This document shows positions 25,378 to 37,301 of a stretch of DNA of 64,000 nt, in pieces. The stretch covers positions 196,470 through 260,469 of the forward strand of contig NZ_JBMNUS010000006.1 in the NCBI RefSeq assembly GCF_050946405.1, read 5' to 3'. The translations under genes were made by a program, and so were the position numbers. The stretch's first letter is position 1; each line of letters opens with the position of its first letter. Under the pieces are notes generated by a model. That model was not told the origin of the DNA and made no database searches. It saw only the letters and a list, made by a program, of their open reading frames with translations. The DNA is from Pseudochelatococcus sp050946405. Its GTDB lineage: Bacteria > Pseudomonadota > Alphaproteobacteria > Rhizobiales > Beijerinckiaceae.

Positions 25378-26781
25378 ATGGAAAAGCATGGCGTCTATCT
25401 GGGGCCCCGTCTGCGCCGTCTGCGCCGCGATCTCGGGCTCACGCAGGCCAACATGGCGGCGGATCTCGATATTTCGCCGTCCTACATCGCGCTCATGGAG
25501 CGCAACCAGCGGCCGGTCACGGCGGAAACGCTGCTGCGTCTGGCGAAGGCGTACAAGGTCGATTTCTCCGATTTCGGCGACGAGACGGGGCCGGATCTGA
25601 TCGCCCGCCTTCAGGCGGTGATGCGCGATCCGATTCTGGCGGATCTCGATCTGCCGCAGATGGAAATCGCCGATCTCGTGCACAGTTTTCCCGGCGTGGC
25701 GGAGGCGATGCTGCGGCTGCACACCGCCTACAAGGAAGAGCAGTTCGCGCTGGCCGACCGCCGGCAGGAGGGGCCGGGCGAGAGCATCGGCGCGTCGGGC
25801 GATCCGGTGGCGGCGGTGCGCAGCTTCCTGGCGGCCCGGCGCAACTGCTTTCCCATTCTCGACGCCGCGGCCGAGAGGCTGTCGGCGAAGATCGCCGAGG
25901 CGGGCGGGCTTGCGGGCTTCTTCCGGGAGCGGCACGGCCTGCGCGTGCGGCGCATGCCGCCGGAGGTGATGACGGGCTCGCTCCGGCGTCTCGACTGGCA
26001 CCGGAAGGATGTCCTGCTCGACGATACGCTCGATGCCGCAAGCCAGAATTTCCAGCTTGCCCAGCAGCTTGCCTATCTCGAATTCGATCAGGAACTGCGC
26101 GAGGCGACGCAGGAGGGCCATTTCGAGACCGACAACGCGCAGCGTCTGGCGCATCGCGCGCTGGCTGCCTATTGCGCGGCCGCCATCGTCATGCCCTATG
26201 CGGCCTTCGCCAGGGCCGTCGAGAACCGCCGCTACGACATCGAGGCCATCGCGCGCCAGTTCGGCACCAGCTTCGAGCAGACGGCGCATCGGCTCACCAC
26301 GCTGCAAAAGCCGGGCCACGAGCGCGTGCCGTTCTTCTTCATCCGCGTGGACGCCGCCGGCAACGTGTCCAAGCGGCTGAACAGCGGTACCTTTCCCTTC
26401 GCGCGCCATGGCGGCGGCTGCCCGCTGTGGAGCGTGCACCAGGCGTTCACCATGCCGCGCCGCCTCATCACGCAATGGCTCGAACTGCCGGACGGCCAGC
26501 GCTTCTTCTCGATCGCGCGCACGGTGAGTTCCGGCGGCGGCGGCTATGGCGTGCCGACCGTGGAACGCGCCATCGCGCTGGTGTGCGAGGCCCAGCATGC
26601 CGAACGGCTGGTGTACAGCCGCAGCCACCCGCAGCCGGTGACGCCGACGCCGATCGGGATCACCTGCCGGCTGTGTCACCGCACCTCCTGCACGTCGCGT
26701 TCGGAACCGCCCATCGGCCGCCAGATCCTGCCGGACGATTATCGCCGCACCGACGCGCCGTTCGGTTTCTCCGATACGTAA
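25378..26781 (+). CDS. XRE-family regulator with DUF2083 (RamB/ScfR/MccR type)
   Basis: The 467-residue protein starts with a lambda-repressor-type HTH (about residues 8-62, RRLRRDLGLTQANMAADLDI with SPSYIALMERNQRPVTAETLL), followed by an IrrE/M78-like region (around residues 170-320) and a C-terminal DUF2083 domain with paired cysteines (RLCHRTSC). This architecture is that of short-chain acyl-CoA-responsive regulators: RamB (acetate, glyoxylate shunt), PrpR and MccR. Divergence from aceA supports control of the glyoxylate shunt. I chose ATG 25378, which gives the family N-terminus; the upstream open frame lies in the AT-rich intergenic region. Confidence 0.88.
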   Translation: MEKHGVYLGPRLRRLRRDLGLTQANMAADLDISPSYIALMERNQRPVTAETLLRLAKAYKVDFSDFGDETGPDLIARLQAVMRDPILADLDLPQMEIADLVHSFPGVAEAMLRLHTAYKEEQFALADRRQEGPGESIGASGDPVAAVRSFLAARRNCFPILDAAAERLSAKIAEAGGLAGFFRERHGLRVRRMPPEVMTGSLRRLDWHRKDVLLDDTLDAASQNFQLAQQLAYLEFDQELREATQEGHFETDNAQRLAHRALAAYCAAAIVMPYAAFARAVENRRYDIEAIARQFGTSFEQTAHRLTTLQKPGHERVPFFFIRVDAAGNVSKRLNSGTFPFARHGGGCPLWSVHQAFTMPRRLITQWLELPDGQRFFSIARTVSSGGGGYGVPTVERAIALVCEAQHAERLVYSRSHPQPVTPTPIGITCRLCHRTSCTSRSEPPIGRQILPDDYRRTDAPFGFSDT

Positions 26782-26922
26782 GGCGGGTTGCGGCGTCCGC
26801 TTTGGAAGGGGATCGCTCGCGATCGCCCCCGGCAACGGTGGCATTTTGTTCCGGGATGGTTTAGACGGGAAGCGAGCCGAGCGATTGGCGTTTTACCTTG
26901 CAAGATTCCCGGAAGGCTTTCC

Positions 26923-29757
<2,835 letters not shown>

Positions 29758-29758
29758 T

Positions 29759-30259
29759 ATGGCGCGTGTGGCGATCTATGCGGGTTCGTTCGATCCGGTG
29801 ACGGGCGGCCATATCGATGTGGTGCGCGGCGCGGTGCTGCTGGCGGACAGGCTGGTCGTCGCCATCGGCGTCCATCCCGGCAAGACGCCGCTGTTCACCG
29901 CGCAGGAACGCGCGGTCATGCTGCATGAGGAATGCGCGCCGCTCGCGGCGGCGGCGGGCGTCGATTTCGACGTGATCACCTTCGACGATCTGGTGGCGTC
30001 GGCCGCCCGGCGTCTGGGGGCCTCGCTGCTGATCCGCGGCATCCGCGACGGCACCGATCTCGACTACGAGATGCAGATGGCCGGCATGAACGGCGCTCTG
30101 GCGCCGGATGTGCAGACGGTTTTCCTGCCGGCGTCGCCCGCCACCCGCCATATCACCGCGACGCTCGTGCGCCAGATCGCGAAGATGGGCGGCGATGTTT
30201 CGCAGTTCGTGCCCGAGCGCGTGGCGCGGCGTCTGCGGGAAAGAGCTCAGGCCGGCTGA
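29759..30259 (+). CDS. coaD: Phosphopantetheine adenylyltransferase
   Basis: CoaD transfers AMP to 4'-phosphopantetheine, the penultimate step of coenzyme A synthesis. The 166-residue protein has the nucleotidyltransferase T/HxGH motif in YAGSFDPVTGGHIDVV, the substrate-binding RGIRDGTDLDYEMQMAGMN and the C-terminal HITATLVR version of the ISSTLVR motif. The ATG at 29759 begins one base after the gyrA stop, so translation is coupled; the gyrA-coaD order is common in Rhizobiales. Confidence 0.96.
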   Translation: MARVAIYAGSFDPVTGGHIDVVRGAVLLADRLVVAIGVHPGKTPLFTAQERAVMLHEECAPLAAAAGVDFDVITFDDLVASAARRLGASLLIRGIRDGTDLDYEMQMAGMNGALAPDVQTVFLPASPATRHITATLVRQIAKMGGDVSQFVPERVARRLRERAQAG

Positions 30260-30420
30260 GGCGCGGACCTTCGCCGGTGGCGGGTGCGCTGGAGCACGTC
30301 ATGCCCGGCCGGTCTGCGAATCTTGCCGCGGATCATGTTTTTGCCCTCCCGCCGCGTGGTAGCTTGCGGGCCGGTGCTTTCCCGCGCCGATGATGGGCGG
30401 TCTGTGAAACGAGGGGCGAT

Positions 30421-31491
30421 ATGGGCGGTCTGGCGGGCAGATGGCTGACGGCGGGTGTTGCGCTCGTTATGGCCGGGGGCGTTTACTTCGGCTGGCGGGA
30501 GCTTCAGCCGGATGCGCTGCCGGAGGGCATAGCCAGCGGCAACGGCCGCATCGAGGCGACGGAGATCGACGTCGCGACCAAGGCGGCCGGCCGCATCAGG
30601 GAAGTTCTCGTTCAGGAAGGCGATTTCGTGGCCGCCGGCCAGATTCTCGCGCGGATGGACACCGACCAGTTGCAGGCCGAAAGGCGTCAGGCCGAGGCGC
30701 AGCTCAAGCAGGCGGCCATCGCCGTCGAAACCGCGAAGAACCAGGTGGCGCAGCGCCGGGCCGAGCAGGCCGCGGCCGTCGCCGTCGTCGCCCAGCGCGA
30801 GGCGGAGCGCGACGCCGCCGACAAGAAGCTCGCGCGCTCGGAACAGCTCATTCTCCGGGACAACGTGTCCCAGCAGGTGCTTGACGACGACCGCGCCCGC
30901 GCGCTGGGCGCCAGGGCCGCGCAGGAAGCGGCGAAGGCGCAGCTTGCGGCGGCCGAGGCCGCCATCTCCGCCGCCGAATCGCAGGTAGTGGGCGCGGAGG
31001 CGGCCGTCGACGCGGCGCATGCGACCATCGAGCGGATCGATGCGGATATCGCCGACAGCATTCTCACCTCGCCGCGCGACGGGCGCGTGCAGTTTCTCGT
31101 CTCCCGGCCCGGCGAGGTGCTCGCGGGCGGCGGGCGGGTGCTCAATCTCGTGGATCTCAGCGATGTCTACATGACCTTCTTCTTGCCCACCGATCAGGCG
31201 GGCAGGCTCGCGCTCGGCGCCGATGCGCGCATCGTGCTGGATGCGGTGCCGCAATACGTGCTGCCGGCGAAAATCTCCTTCGTGGCGGATGTCGCCCAGT
31301 TCACGCCCAAGACGGTGGAGACGGCCATCGAGCGGGAAAAGCTGATGTTCCGCGTGCGGGCGCAGATTCCGCCGGCGCTTTTGCGCAAGTACATCGAGCA
31401 CGTCAAGACGGGGCTGCCGGGCGTCGCCTACGTCAGGCTCGCCGCCGATGCGCAGTGGCCGGCGCCGCTGCAAGAGACGGTAAGCCCCTGA
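30421..31491 (+). CDS. HlyD/YhiI-like membrane fusion protein of an ABC export system
   Basis: The 356-residue protein has one N-terminal membrane helix (about residues 9-26), a lipoyl half (AAGRIREVLVQEGDFVAAGQ), a long coiled coil of Ala, Gln, Arg and Glu (about residues 80-215), the second lipoyl half (ILTSPRDGRVQFLVSRPGEV) and a beta-barrel. This is the periplasmic adaptor of the YbhG/YhiI type. Its stop shares one base with the start of the ATPase gene (TGATG), giving a three-gene operon like E. coli yhiI-rbbA-yhhJ. Confidence 0.88.
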   Translation: MGGLAGRWLTAGVALVMAGGVYFGWRELQPDALPEGIASGNGRIEATEIDVATKAAGRIREVLVQEGDFVAAGQILARMDTDQLQAERRQAEAQLKQAAIAVETAKNQVAQRRAEQAAAVAVVAQREAERDAADKKLARSEQLILRDNVSQQVLDDDRARALGARAAQEAAKAQLAAAEAAISAAESQVVGAEAAVDAAHATIERIDADIADSILTSPRDGRVQFLVSRPGEVLAGGGRVLNLVDLSDVYMTFFLPTDQAGRLALGADARIVLDAVPQYVLPAKISFVADVAQFTPKTVETAIEREKLMFRVRAQIPPALLRKYIEHVKTGLPGVAYVRLAADAQWPAPLQETVSP

Positions 31492-34262
31492 TGACGGGTG
31501 TTCCGCCGCCTGCCGCGCCCGCTATCGCCGCGCTGAAGGACGTCGGGCTGCGCTACGGCCGCACCCTGGCGCTGGAGAGCGTCACGCTCGACATTCCGGC
31601 GGGCGTCATGGTGGGGCTGATCGGACCCGACGGCGTCGGCAAGTCGAGCCTGCTGTCGCTCGTCGCCGGGGCGCGGGAGATCCAGCGCGGGCGCGTCGAG
31701 GTGCTGGGCGGCGACATGGCCGATGCGCGCCATCGCAACCGCGTCTGCCCCGGCATCGCCTACATGCCGCAGGGCCTCGGCAAGAATCTGTATCCCAGCC
31801 TGTCCGTCTTCGAGAACGTGGATTTCTTCGGCCGGCTGTTCGGGCACGACCGGCGGGAGCGGGAGGAGCGCATCGCGCGGCTGCTTGCGCGCACGGGCCT
31901 CGCGTCCTTCCGCGACCGTCCCGCCGGCAAGCTGTCCGGCGGCATGAAGCAGAAGCTCGGCCTGTGCTGCGCGCTCATCCACGATCCCGACCTGCTTATT
32001 CTCGATGAGCCGACGACCGGCGTCGATCCGCTGTCGCGCCGGCAGTTCTGGGATCTGATCGACGATATCCGCCGCGAGCGTCCGGGCATGAGCGTGATCG
32101 TCGCTACCGCCTATATGGAGGAAGCGGCGCGCTTCGACTGGCTCGTGGCCATGGACGACGGCCGGGTGCTCGCCACCGGCGCGCCGGCGGAGCTGCTGGC
32201 GCGCACGGGCGCGGCGACGCTCGACGACGCCTTCATCGCGCTGCTGCCGGAGGAGATGCGCGCGGCCCACCGCGAGGTCGTGATACGCCCGCGCGAGCAC
32301 CGCCCCGGAGAGACGCTCGCCATCGAGGCGCGGGGGCTGACCATGCGATTCGGCGATTTTACCGCCGTCGATCATGTGAGCTTCGAGATTCCGCGCGGCG
32401 AGATCTTCGGCTTCCTCGGCTCCAACGGCTGCGGCAAGACCACGACCATGAAGATGCTCACCGGCCTGCTGCCGGCGACGGAGGGCACGGCGAAACTTTT
32501 CGGGCAGGTGGTCGACCCGCATGACATGGAGGTGCGCAAGCGCGTCGGCTACATGAGCCAGGCGTTCTCGCTCTACGCGGAACTGACCGTGCGCCAGAAC
32601 CTCGACCTGCATGCCCGCCTGTTCCGTCTGCCGCCGGAGACCGTTTCCGCCCGTATCGACGAGATGGCGCGTCGCTTCGATCTGGCGGACGTCATGGACG
32701 CGCTGCCCGACGCCCTGCCGCTCGGCATCCGGCAGCGGCTGTCGCTGGCGGTGGCGCTCATCCACGGGCCGGAAATCCTCATTCTGGACGAGCCGACCTC
32801 CGGCGTCGATCCGGTGGCGCGCGACGCGCTCTGGCAGGAACTGATCGACCTGTCGCGCAACGACAACGTGACGATCTTCATATCGACCCATTTCATGAAC
32901 GAGGCGGAGCGCTGCGACCGCATCTCGCTCATGCATGCGGGCAAGGTGCTCGTCAGCGACACGCCCGCCGCCATCGTCGCGCAGCGGGGAACCGCGACGC
33001 TGGAGGACGCCTTCGTCGCCTATCTGGAAGACGCGGGCGCGGGCGCGGAGCTTGCCGCCCCCGCCACGGCCGATGAGCCCGCGCCCGTGGAGGCGCTGCG
33101 GCAGGCAAATGGCGGGCAGGCGGCGTCCGCATCGCGCATTTTCGATTTCCGGCGCATGTTCAGCTACGCGCGTCTCGAGGGGCTGGAGTTGCGGCGCGAT
33201 CCGATCCGCGCCACGCTGGCGCTCGTCGGCAGCGTCCTGCTGATGTTCATCATCGGCTACGGCATCAGCATGGACGTGGAGGACCTCACCTTCGCCGTTC
33301 TCGATCACGACCAGACGACGCTCAGCCGCAGCTACAGCCTCGATATCGCCGGTTCCCGCTACTTTATCGAGCGCCCGCCGATTCGCGATTACGCCGACCT
33401 CGACCGGCGCATGCGCGCGGGCGAGCTGGCGCTCGCCATCGAGATTCCGCCCGGCTTCGGCCGCGACGTGATGCGGGGCGGCAATGTCGAGATCGGCGTC
33501 TGGTTCGACGGCGCGATGCCCCAGCGGGCGGAAACGGTGCGCGGCTACATTCAGGGCATGCATCAGCGCTGGTTGCAGGAGCGGGCCAGCCGCACGGCCG
33601 GCGGACAGACGGCGGGGCGCTTCGACATCGAGATACGCTATCGCTACAATCCCGATGTGGAAAGCCTGCCTGCCATCGTGCCGGCCGTCATCCCGCTGCT
33701 TCTGCTCATGATTCCCGCCATGCTGACGGCGTTGAGCGTCGTGCGCGAGAAGGAGCTGGGCTCCATCGTCAACCTTTACGTCACGCCGACGACGCGGCTC
33801 GAATTTCTGCTCGGCAAGCAAATGCCCTATGTACTTCTGGCGATGCTCAACTTCTTCCTGCTCGTCCTGCTGGCCATCTTCGTGTTCGGCGTGCCGATGA
33901 AGGGCTCGTTCGTGGCGCTGACGCTGGGGGCGTTTCTCTATGTCATTGCCGCGACGGGCATGGGCCTGCTGATTTCCAGTTTCATGAACAGCCAGATCGC
34001 CGCGATCTTCGGCACTTCGATCCTGACGCTGTTGCCGGCGGTGCAGTTCTCGGGCCTGACGGAGCCCGTCTCGTCGCTCGAAGGGGCGGGAGCGATGATC
34101 GGCAACATCTATCCGACGACGCATTTCATCGTCATCGCGCGCGGCACGTTCTCGAAAGCGCTCGGCCTTGCCGATCTTTCGGGGGCCTTCTGGCCGCTCC
34201 TCGCGGCGATCCCCATCCTCATCGGCCTCGGCGCCGTGCTGTTGAAGAAGCAGGCGCGCTGA
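31491..34262 (+). CDS. RbbA-like fusion of two ABC ATPases and an ABC-2 permease
   Basis: The 923-residue protein contains two ATPase domains followed by an ABC-2 membrane domain. Domain 1 (about residues 15-240) has Walker A GPDGVGKSS, signature LSGGMKQK and Walker B LLILDEPTTGVD. Domain 2 (about residues 275-505) has GSNGCGKTT and LILDEPTSGVD, but its signature is LPLGIRQR in place of LSGGxxQ. The last 370 residues hold six membrane helices with a large outer loop. E. coli RbbA has been reported on ribosomes, yet the architecture and neighbours point to export. Translation is coupled on both sides through TGATG overlaps. Confidence 0.88.
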   Translation: MTGVPPPAAPAIAALKDVGLRYGRTLALESVTLDIPAGVMVGLIGPDGVGKSSLLSLVAGAREIQRGRVEVLGGDMADARHRNRVCPGIAYMPQGLGKNLYPSLSVFENVDFFGRLFGHDRREREERIARLLARTGLASFRDRPAGKLSGGMKQKLGLCCALIHDPDLLILDEPTTGVDPLSRRQFWDLIDDIRRERPGMSVIVATAYMEEAARFDWLVAMDDGRVLATGAPAELLARTGAATLDDAFIALLPEEMRAAHREVVIRPREHRPGETLAIEARGLTMRFGDFTAVDHVSFEIPRGEIFGFLGSNGCGKTTTMKMLTGLLPATEGTAKLFGQVVDPHDMEVRKRVGYMSQAFSLYAELTVRQNLDLHARLFRLPPETVSARIDEMARRFDLADVMDALPDALPLGIRQRLSLAVALIHGPEILILDEPTSGVDPVARDALWQELIDLSRNDNVTIFISTHFMNEAERCDRISLMHAGKVLVSDTPAAIVAQRGTATLEDAFVAYLEDAGAGAELAAPATADEPAPVEALRQANGGQAASASRIFDFRRMFSYARLEGLELRRDPIRATLALVGSVLLMFIIGYGISMDVEDLTFAVLDHDQTTLSRSYSLDIAGSRYFIERPPIRDYADLDRRMRAGELALAIEIPPGFGRDVMRGGNVEIGVWFDGAMPQRAETVRGYIQGMHQRWLQERASRTAGGQTAGRFDIEIRYRYNPDVESLPAIVPAVIPLLLLMIPAMLTALSVVREKELGSIVNLYVTPTTRLEFLLGKQMPYVLLAMLNFFLLVLLAIFVFGVPMKGSFVALTLGAFLYVIAATGMGLLISSFMNSQIAAIFGTSILTLLPAVQFSGLTEPVSSLEGAGAMIGNIYPTTHFIVIARGTFSKALGLADLSGAFWPLLAAIPILIGLGAVLLKKQAR

Positions 34263-35374
34263 TGCGGTTCTCCAACGTCATCCAGTTCGGCATCAAGGAA
34301 CTGCGCGGCCTGTCGCGCGATCCGGTGTTGATGGTGCTGATCGTCTACGCGTTCACGCTGGCGATCTACACCGCCGCGACGGCCATGCCGGAGACGCTGA
34401 ACAGGGCGCCGATCGCCATCGTCGACGAGGACCGCTCGCCGCTGTCGACACGCATCGTCAGCGCCTTCTATCCGCCGTTGTTCTCCCGGCCGGAGCTGAT
34501 CACGCAGGCGGAGATGGACCGGCGCATGGATGCCGGCAGCGACACCTTCGCCCTCAACATTCCGCCGAACTTCCAGCGCGATCTGCTGGCGGGCCGCAAT
34601 CCCGTCATCCAGCTCAACGTCGACGCCACCCGCATGTCGCAGGCGTTTTCAGGCAGCGCCTACGTGCAGACCATCGTGACGGCGGAAGTGAACGAATTCG
34701 CCGCCCGCTACCGCACCGACGCCGGCCCGCCCGTCGATCTCGCCATGCGCGCGCGCTTCAACCCGGAGCTGAACAAGGCGTGGTTCGGCTCCGTCGTCGA
34801 GGTCATCAACAATGTCACCATGCTGTCGATCATCCTGACAGGCACGGCGCTCATCCGCGAGCGGGAGCACGGCACGGTGGAGCATCTGCTGGTGATGCCC
34901 GTCACGCCGTTCGAGATCATGTTGGGCAAGGTCTGGTCGATGGGGGTCGTGGTTCTCGCGGCCGCCGCCCTGTCGCTGACGGTCGTGGTGCAGGGCCTTC
35001 TGGCGGTGCCGATCGAAGGATCCGTCCCGCTGTTCCTCGCCGGTGCGGCGCTGCATCTCTTCGCCACCACGTCGCTCGGCATTTTCCTCGCCACGCTCGC
35101 GGGCTCCATGCCGCAATTCGGACTGCTGCTGATCCTGACGCTGCTGCCGCTCGACATCCTTTCCGGCGGCATGACTCCGCGCGAAAGCATGCCGCAAGCG
35201 GTGCAGTTCATCATGGAGGCCGCTCCGACGACTCACTTCGTTTCGCTCGCGCAGGCGATTCTCTATCGGGGCGCGACGTTCGATATCGTGTGGCCGCAGT
35301 TCCTGGCGCTGGCGCTGATCGGTTGCGTGCTGTTCAGCTTTTCGCTCGGGCGGTTTCGTAAGTCGTTGCAGTAG
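34262..35374 (+). CDS. ABC-2 family permease (YhhJ-like)
   Basis: A 370-residue membrane protein with one N-terminal helix, a large extracytoplasmic domain (about residues 45-170) and five C-terminal helices containing the ABC-2 phrase EREHGTVEHLLVMPVTPFEIMLGKVW. It pairs with the membrane domain of the upstream RbbA-like protein to form the export channel. It ends the operon; the gamma-carbonic anhydrase-like gene converges 76 bases further on. The substrate is unknown. Confidence 0.88.
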   Translation: MRFSNVIQFGIKELRGLSRDPVLMVLIVYAFTLAIYTAATAMPETLNRAPIAIVDEDRSPLSTRIVSAFYPPLFSRPELITQAEMDRRMDAGSDTFALNIPPNFQRDLLAGRNPVIQLNVDATRMSQAFSGSAYVQTIVTAEVNEFAARYRTDAGPPVDLAMRARFNPELNKAWFGSVVEVINNVTMLSIILTGTALIREREHGTVEHLLVMPVTPFEIMLGKVWSMGVVVLAAAALSLTVVVQGLLAVPIEGSVPLFLAGAALHLFATTSLGIFLATLAGSMPQFGLLLILTLLPLDILSGGMTPRESMPQAVQFIMEAAPTTHFVSLAQAILYRGATFDIVWPQFLALALIGCVLFSFSLGRFRKSLQ

Positions 35375-35450
35375 GCGGTTACGGCGATCCCCGGCGGGTC
35401 GGCGCACCGGGAATCGGCCGTGCCCGCGCGGCATCGGCCGGAAAGCCGGA

Positions 35451-35978
35451 TTACAACCGCACGAGGCTTACGGAAAAACGTTTCCAGTTGTCGATGTAGT
35501 GGCGCGCGGAGGCGCGGAGGCTTTCGATGGCCGCGTCATCAAGGCTTCTGACGGCGCGGGCGGGCGCGCCGACGATCAGCGAGCCGGGCGGAAATTCCTT
35601 GCCCTCGGTGACGAGCGCCCCGGCCCCGACCAGCGAATTGTCGCCGATCCGCGCCCCGTTGAGCACGGTCGCCCCCATGCCGATGAGGCAGTTGTCGCCG
35701 ATGGTGCAGCCATGGACGATGGCGGCGTGCCCGATGGTGCAGCCCTCGCCGATGGTGAGCGGCAAGCCGGTGTCCGAATGCAGCACGGCGTTATCCTGGA
35801 TGTTGGTGCCGGCGCCGATCAGCATCGGTTCGTTGTCGCCGCGCAGCACGGCGCCGAACCAGATGCCGACATCCTTGCCCAGAACGACATTGCCGATGAC
35901 CGCGGCCGTGGGCGCGACCCAGAACTGGCCTTCCTGCGGCAAGGTCGGCACGGCATCTCCCAAGCTGTAAACCGGCAT
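35451..35978 (-). CDS. Gamma-carbonic anhydrase family hexapeptide protein (YrdA/PaaY-like)
   Basis: The 175-residue protein is a left-handed beta-helix with hexapeptide repeats (IGDNCLIGMGATVLNGARIG and similar). The metal-site histidines are visible in NAVLHSD, IGHAAIVHGCTIG, spaced as in gamma-carbonic anhydrases, and RGDNEPMLIGAGTNIQDN matches the family core. Homologues range from active Zn/Fe carbonic anhydrases to thioesterase-like PaaY, so activity is uncertain. ATG 35978 with GGGGGAG upstream is preferred to the longer frame, which runs into a palindromic element. Confidence 0.88.
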   Translation of the reverse strand: MPVYSLGDAVPTLPQEGQFWVAPTAAVIGNVVLGKDVGIWFGAVLRGDNEPMLIGAGTNIQDNAVLHSDTGLPLTIGEGCTIGHAAIVHGCTIGDNCLIGMGATVLNGARIGDNSLVGAGALVTEGKEFPPGSLIVGAPARAVRSLDDAAIESLRASARHYIDNWKRFSVSLVRL

Positions 35979-36012
35979 CGGCTCTCCCCCCTCGTTCACG
36001 CGCCGCAACGAA

Positions 36013-36056
36013 ACATGATCCCGAAAGCGGGTGCCGCTTTTCAAGAAAACCATGCG
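36013..36056. repeat. Rhizobial-type intergenic palindromic element
   Basis: The stretch from ACATGATCCCGAAAGCGGG to AAACCATGCG has the CATGATCCCGAAA...GTnCCG...CATGCG layout that I associate with short repeated elements in Rhizobiales intergenic DNA. The arms CCGAAAGCGG and CCGCTTTTC can pair imperfectly. It lies just upstream of the carbonic anhydrase-like gene. Confidence 0.6.
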
Positions 36057-36195
36057 TTGGCAAGCAGATGGGTCGTCCTGGCGACCGCTGCGAAAGCGCA
36101 TCCCGCTTCATTCGGCAGTTGCGCATATTTCACGGTCTTTCACAAGAGGCTCATCGGGCGGGAAGCGCCCCGGTTCCGCGCGCGGCGGCGGGAGA

Positions 36196-36501
36196 TCAGA
36201 CGGTGTGGAGAAAATAGAGCACGATGCGCCCGCACATGATGCTCCAGATGACCGCCGTTACGCACACGAATATCAGCGAACTTCCGCTTATCTGCAACAT
36301 GCGGAAACCACGGTAGGCGTTCCGCAACAGAATGTACGGCGCGGAGAACACCAGCACCGGCATGCACAGGATCAGGGCGCCTCCCCGAGCGAACATGAGA
36401 CCGAAGTTGGCGGGCCGACCGGTAAGATACTCGAAACAGCTGCAAATAAGACCGGCGAACGAAATTCCCAGAATGAAGGCGTGTATTGTCATATTTGACA
36501 T
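36196..36501 (-). CDS. Small membrane protein of unknown function (possibly DUF6949-like)
   Basis: About 101 residues with three hydrophobic segments: near the N-terminus (HAFILGISFAGLICSC), in the middle (ALILCMPVLVFSAPYILLRNAYRG) and near the C-terminus. The LLRNAYRGFR junction resembles small Rhizobiales membrane proteins grouped as DUF6949, though I am not certain. The start is uncertain: ATG 36501 is used, GTG 36513 and ATG 36492 are alternatives, and none has a strong ribosome site. Base composition is a little more AT-rich than its neighbours. No functional clue from context. Confidence 0.6.
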   Translation of the reverse strand: MSNMTIHAFILGISFAGLICSCFEYLTGRPANFGLMFARGGALILCMPVLVFSAPYILLRNAYRGFRMLQISGSSLIFVCVTAVIWSIMCGRIVLYFLHTV

Positions 36502-36708
36502 GAGTTCCCACACCAGTTGAATGCGGGTCGACTAATACCGAGAGTCGGAAAACAACGCTGATAGTCGGTAAATTAGCCAGTGCATCGAGGTTGCAGCGTG
36601 CCCAAAATGCGCTACACTCATAGGGTGTTTAGAGAACTGAAGGTTGCATTGTCTTTCCATCACCCTATGATGGCAAGTAGGCGGTCGGACCAATCACTCC
36701 TTTCGCTT

Positions 36709-36927
36709 TCAGGAAAAGGCGTCGAGATCCGTGTCGAGAATCGCCATCTGGAAGCTGTAGGATTTGTCGCCGTCCTCATCGTCGACGAACAGAACGCCGA
36801 TGAACTCGTCGCCGAGATAGACTTCGGCGGAATCATTTTTCCTTGGCCGACCGACGACACGAATGGCATGGTTGGCGAAGGTCTGCCGTAAATATTGTTC
36901 CACTTTACCGAGTTCTTTCTTGTCCAT
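36709..36927 (-). CDS. DUF3126 family protein
   Basis: The 72-residue protein MDKKELGKVEQYLRQTF... with RPRKNDSAEVYLGDEFIGV and FVDDEDGDKSYSFQMAILD matches DUF3126, a small alphaproteobacterial family of unknown function. It is predicted soluble, a helix followed by a curved beta-sheet. ATG 36927 gives the family start; the frame is open to 37119. It lies on the same strand as cysE, 374 bases downstream. Confidence 0.85.
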   Translation of the reverse strand: MDKKELGKVEQYLRQTFANHAIRVVGRPRKNDSAEVYLGDEFIGVLFVDDEDGDKSYSFQMAILDTDLDAFS

Positions 36928-37301
36928 GATCGACTTGTCTCTTGTTGGGGTTGACATCAGGCCGATGCCTTGAAGGCGTTCAACCCTGCGATGCTCGTTT
37001 TCAGGTGTATTGCCGTGCAGCAAACCCGGTGCTTGATAGTGCGCGCCGCTCATCACCGCAACCCCGCCCGACTGACAATTCATGGGGGTTGCAGCGGAAT
37101 TTCCGACTATGCCGGCCATTCGGCCGGCAGGATCTTGCCCGGAAAAGATTGCTGTGGACTTGCGCTCATCCGCCTGCCCGGAGGGCCTTCTACCACGTCA
37201 TGACTGTATCGAATCAGAAAACGGATATCGTTTTCAGGATAAATTTAACCCGGAAGCCCATAATTCGGACGAATTTCTGATTCGCACCCGGTGTTTTTAC
37301 A
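36928..37301. other. Intergenic region between cysE and the DUF3126 gene
   Basis: I see no convincing gene, RNA or terminator here. It presumably holds the promoter of the DUF3126 gene and the 3' end of the cysE transcript. Confidence 0.5.

Noticed and set aside
31428..34124. An 898-codon minus-strand frame opposite the RbbA-like gene
   Set aside because: Same shadow composition, no motif, and the plus frame has two intact ATPase domains.
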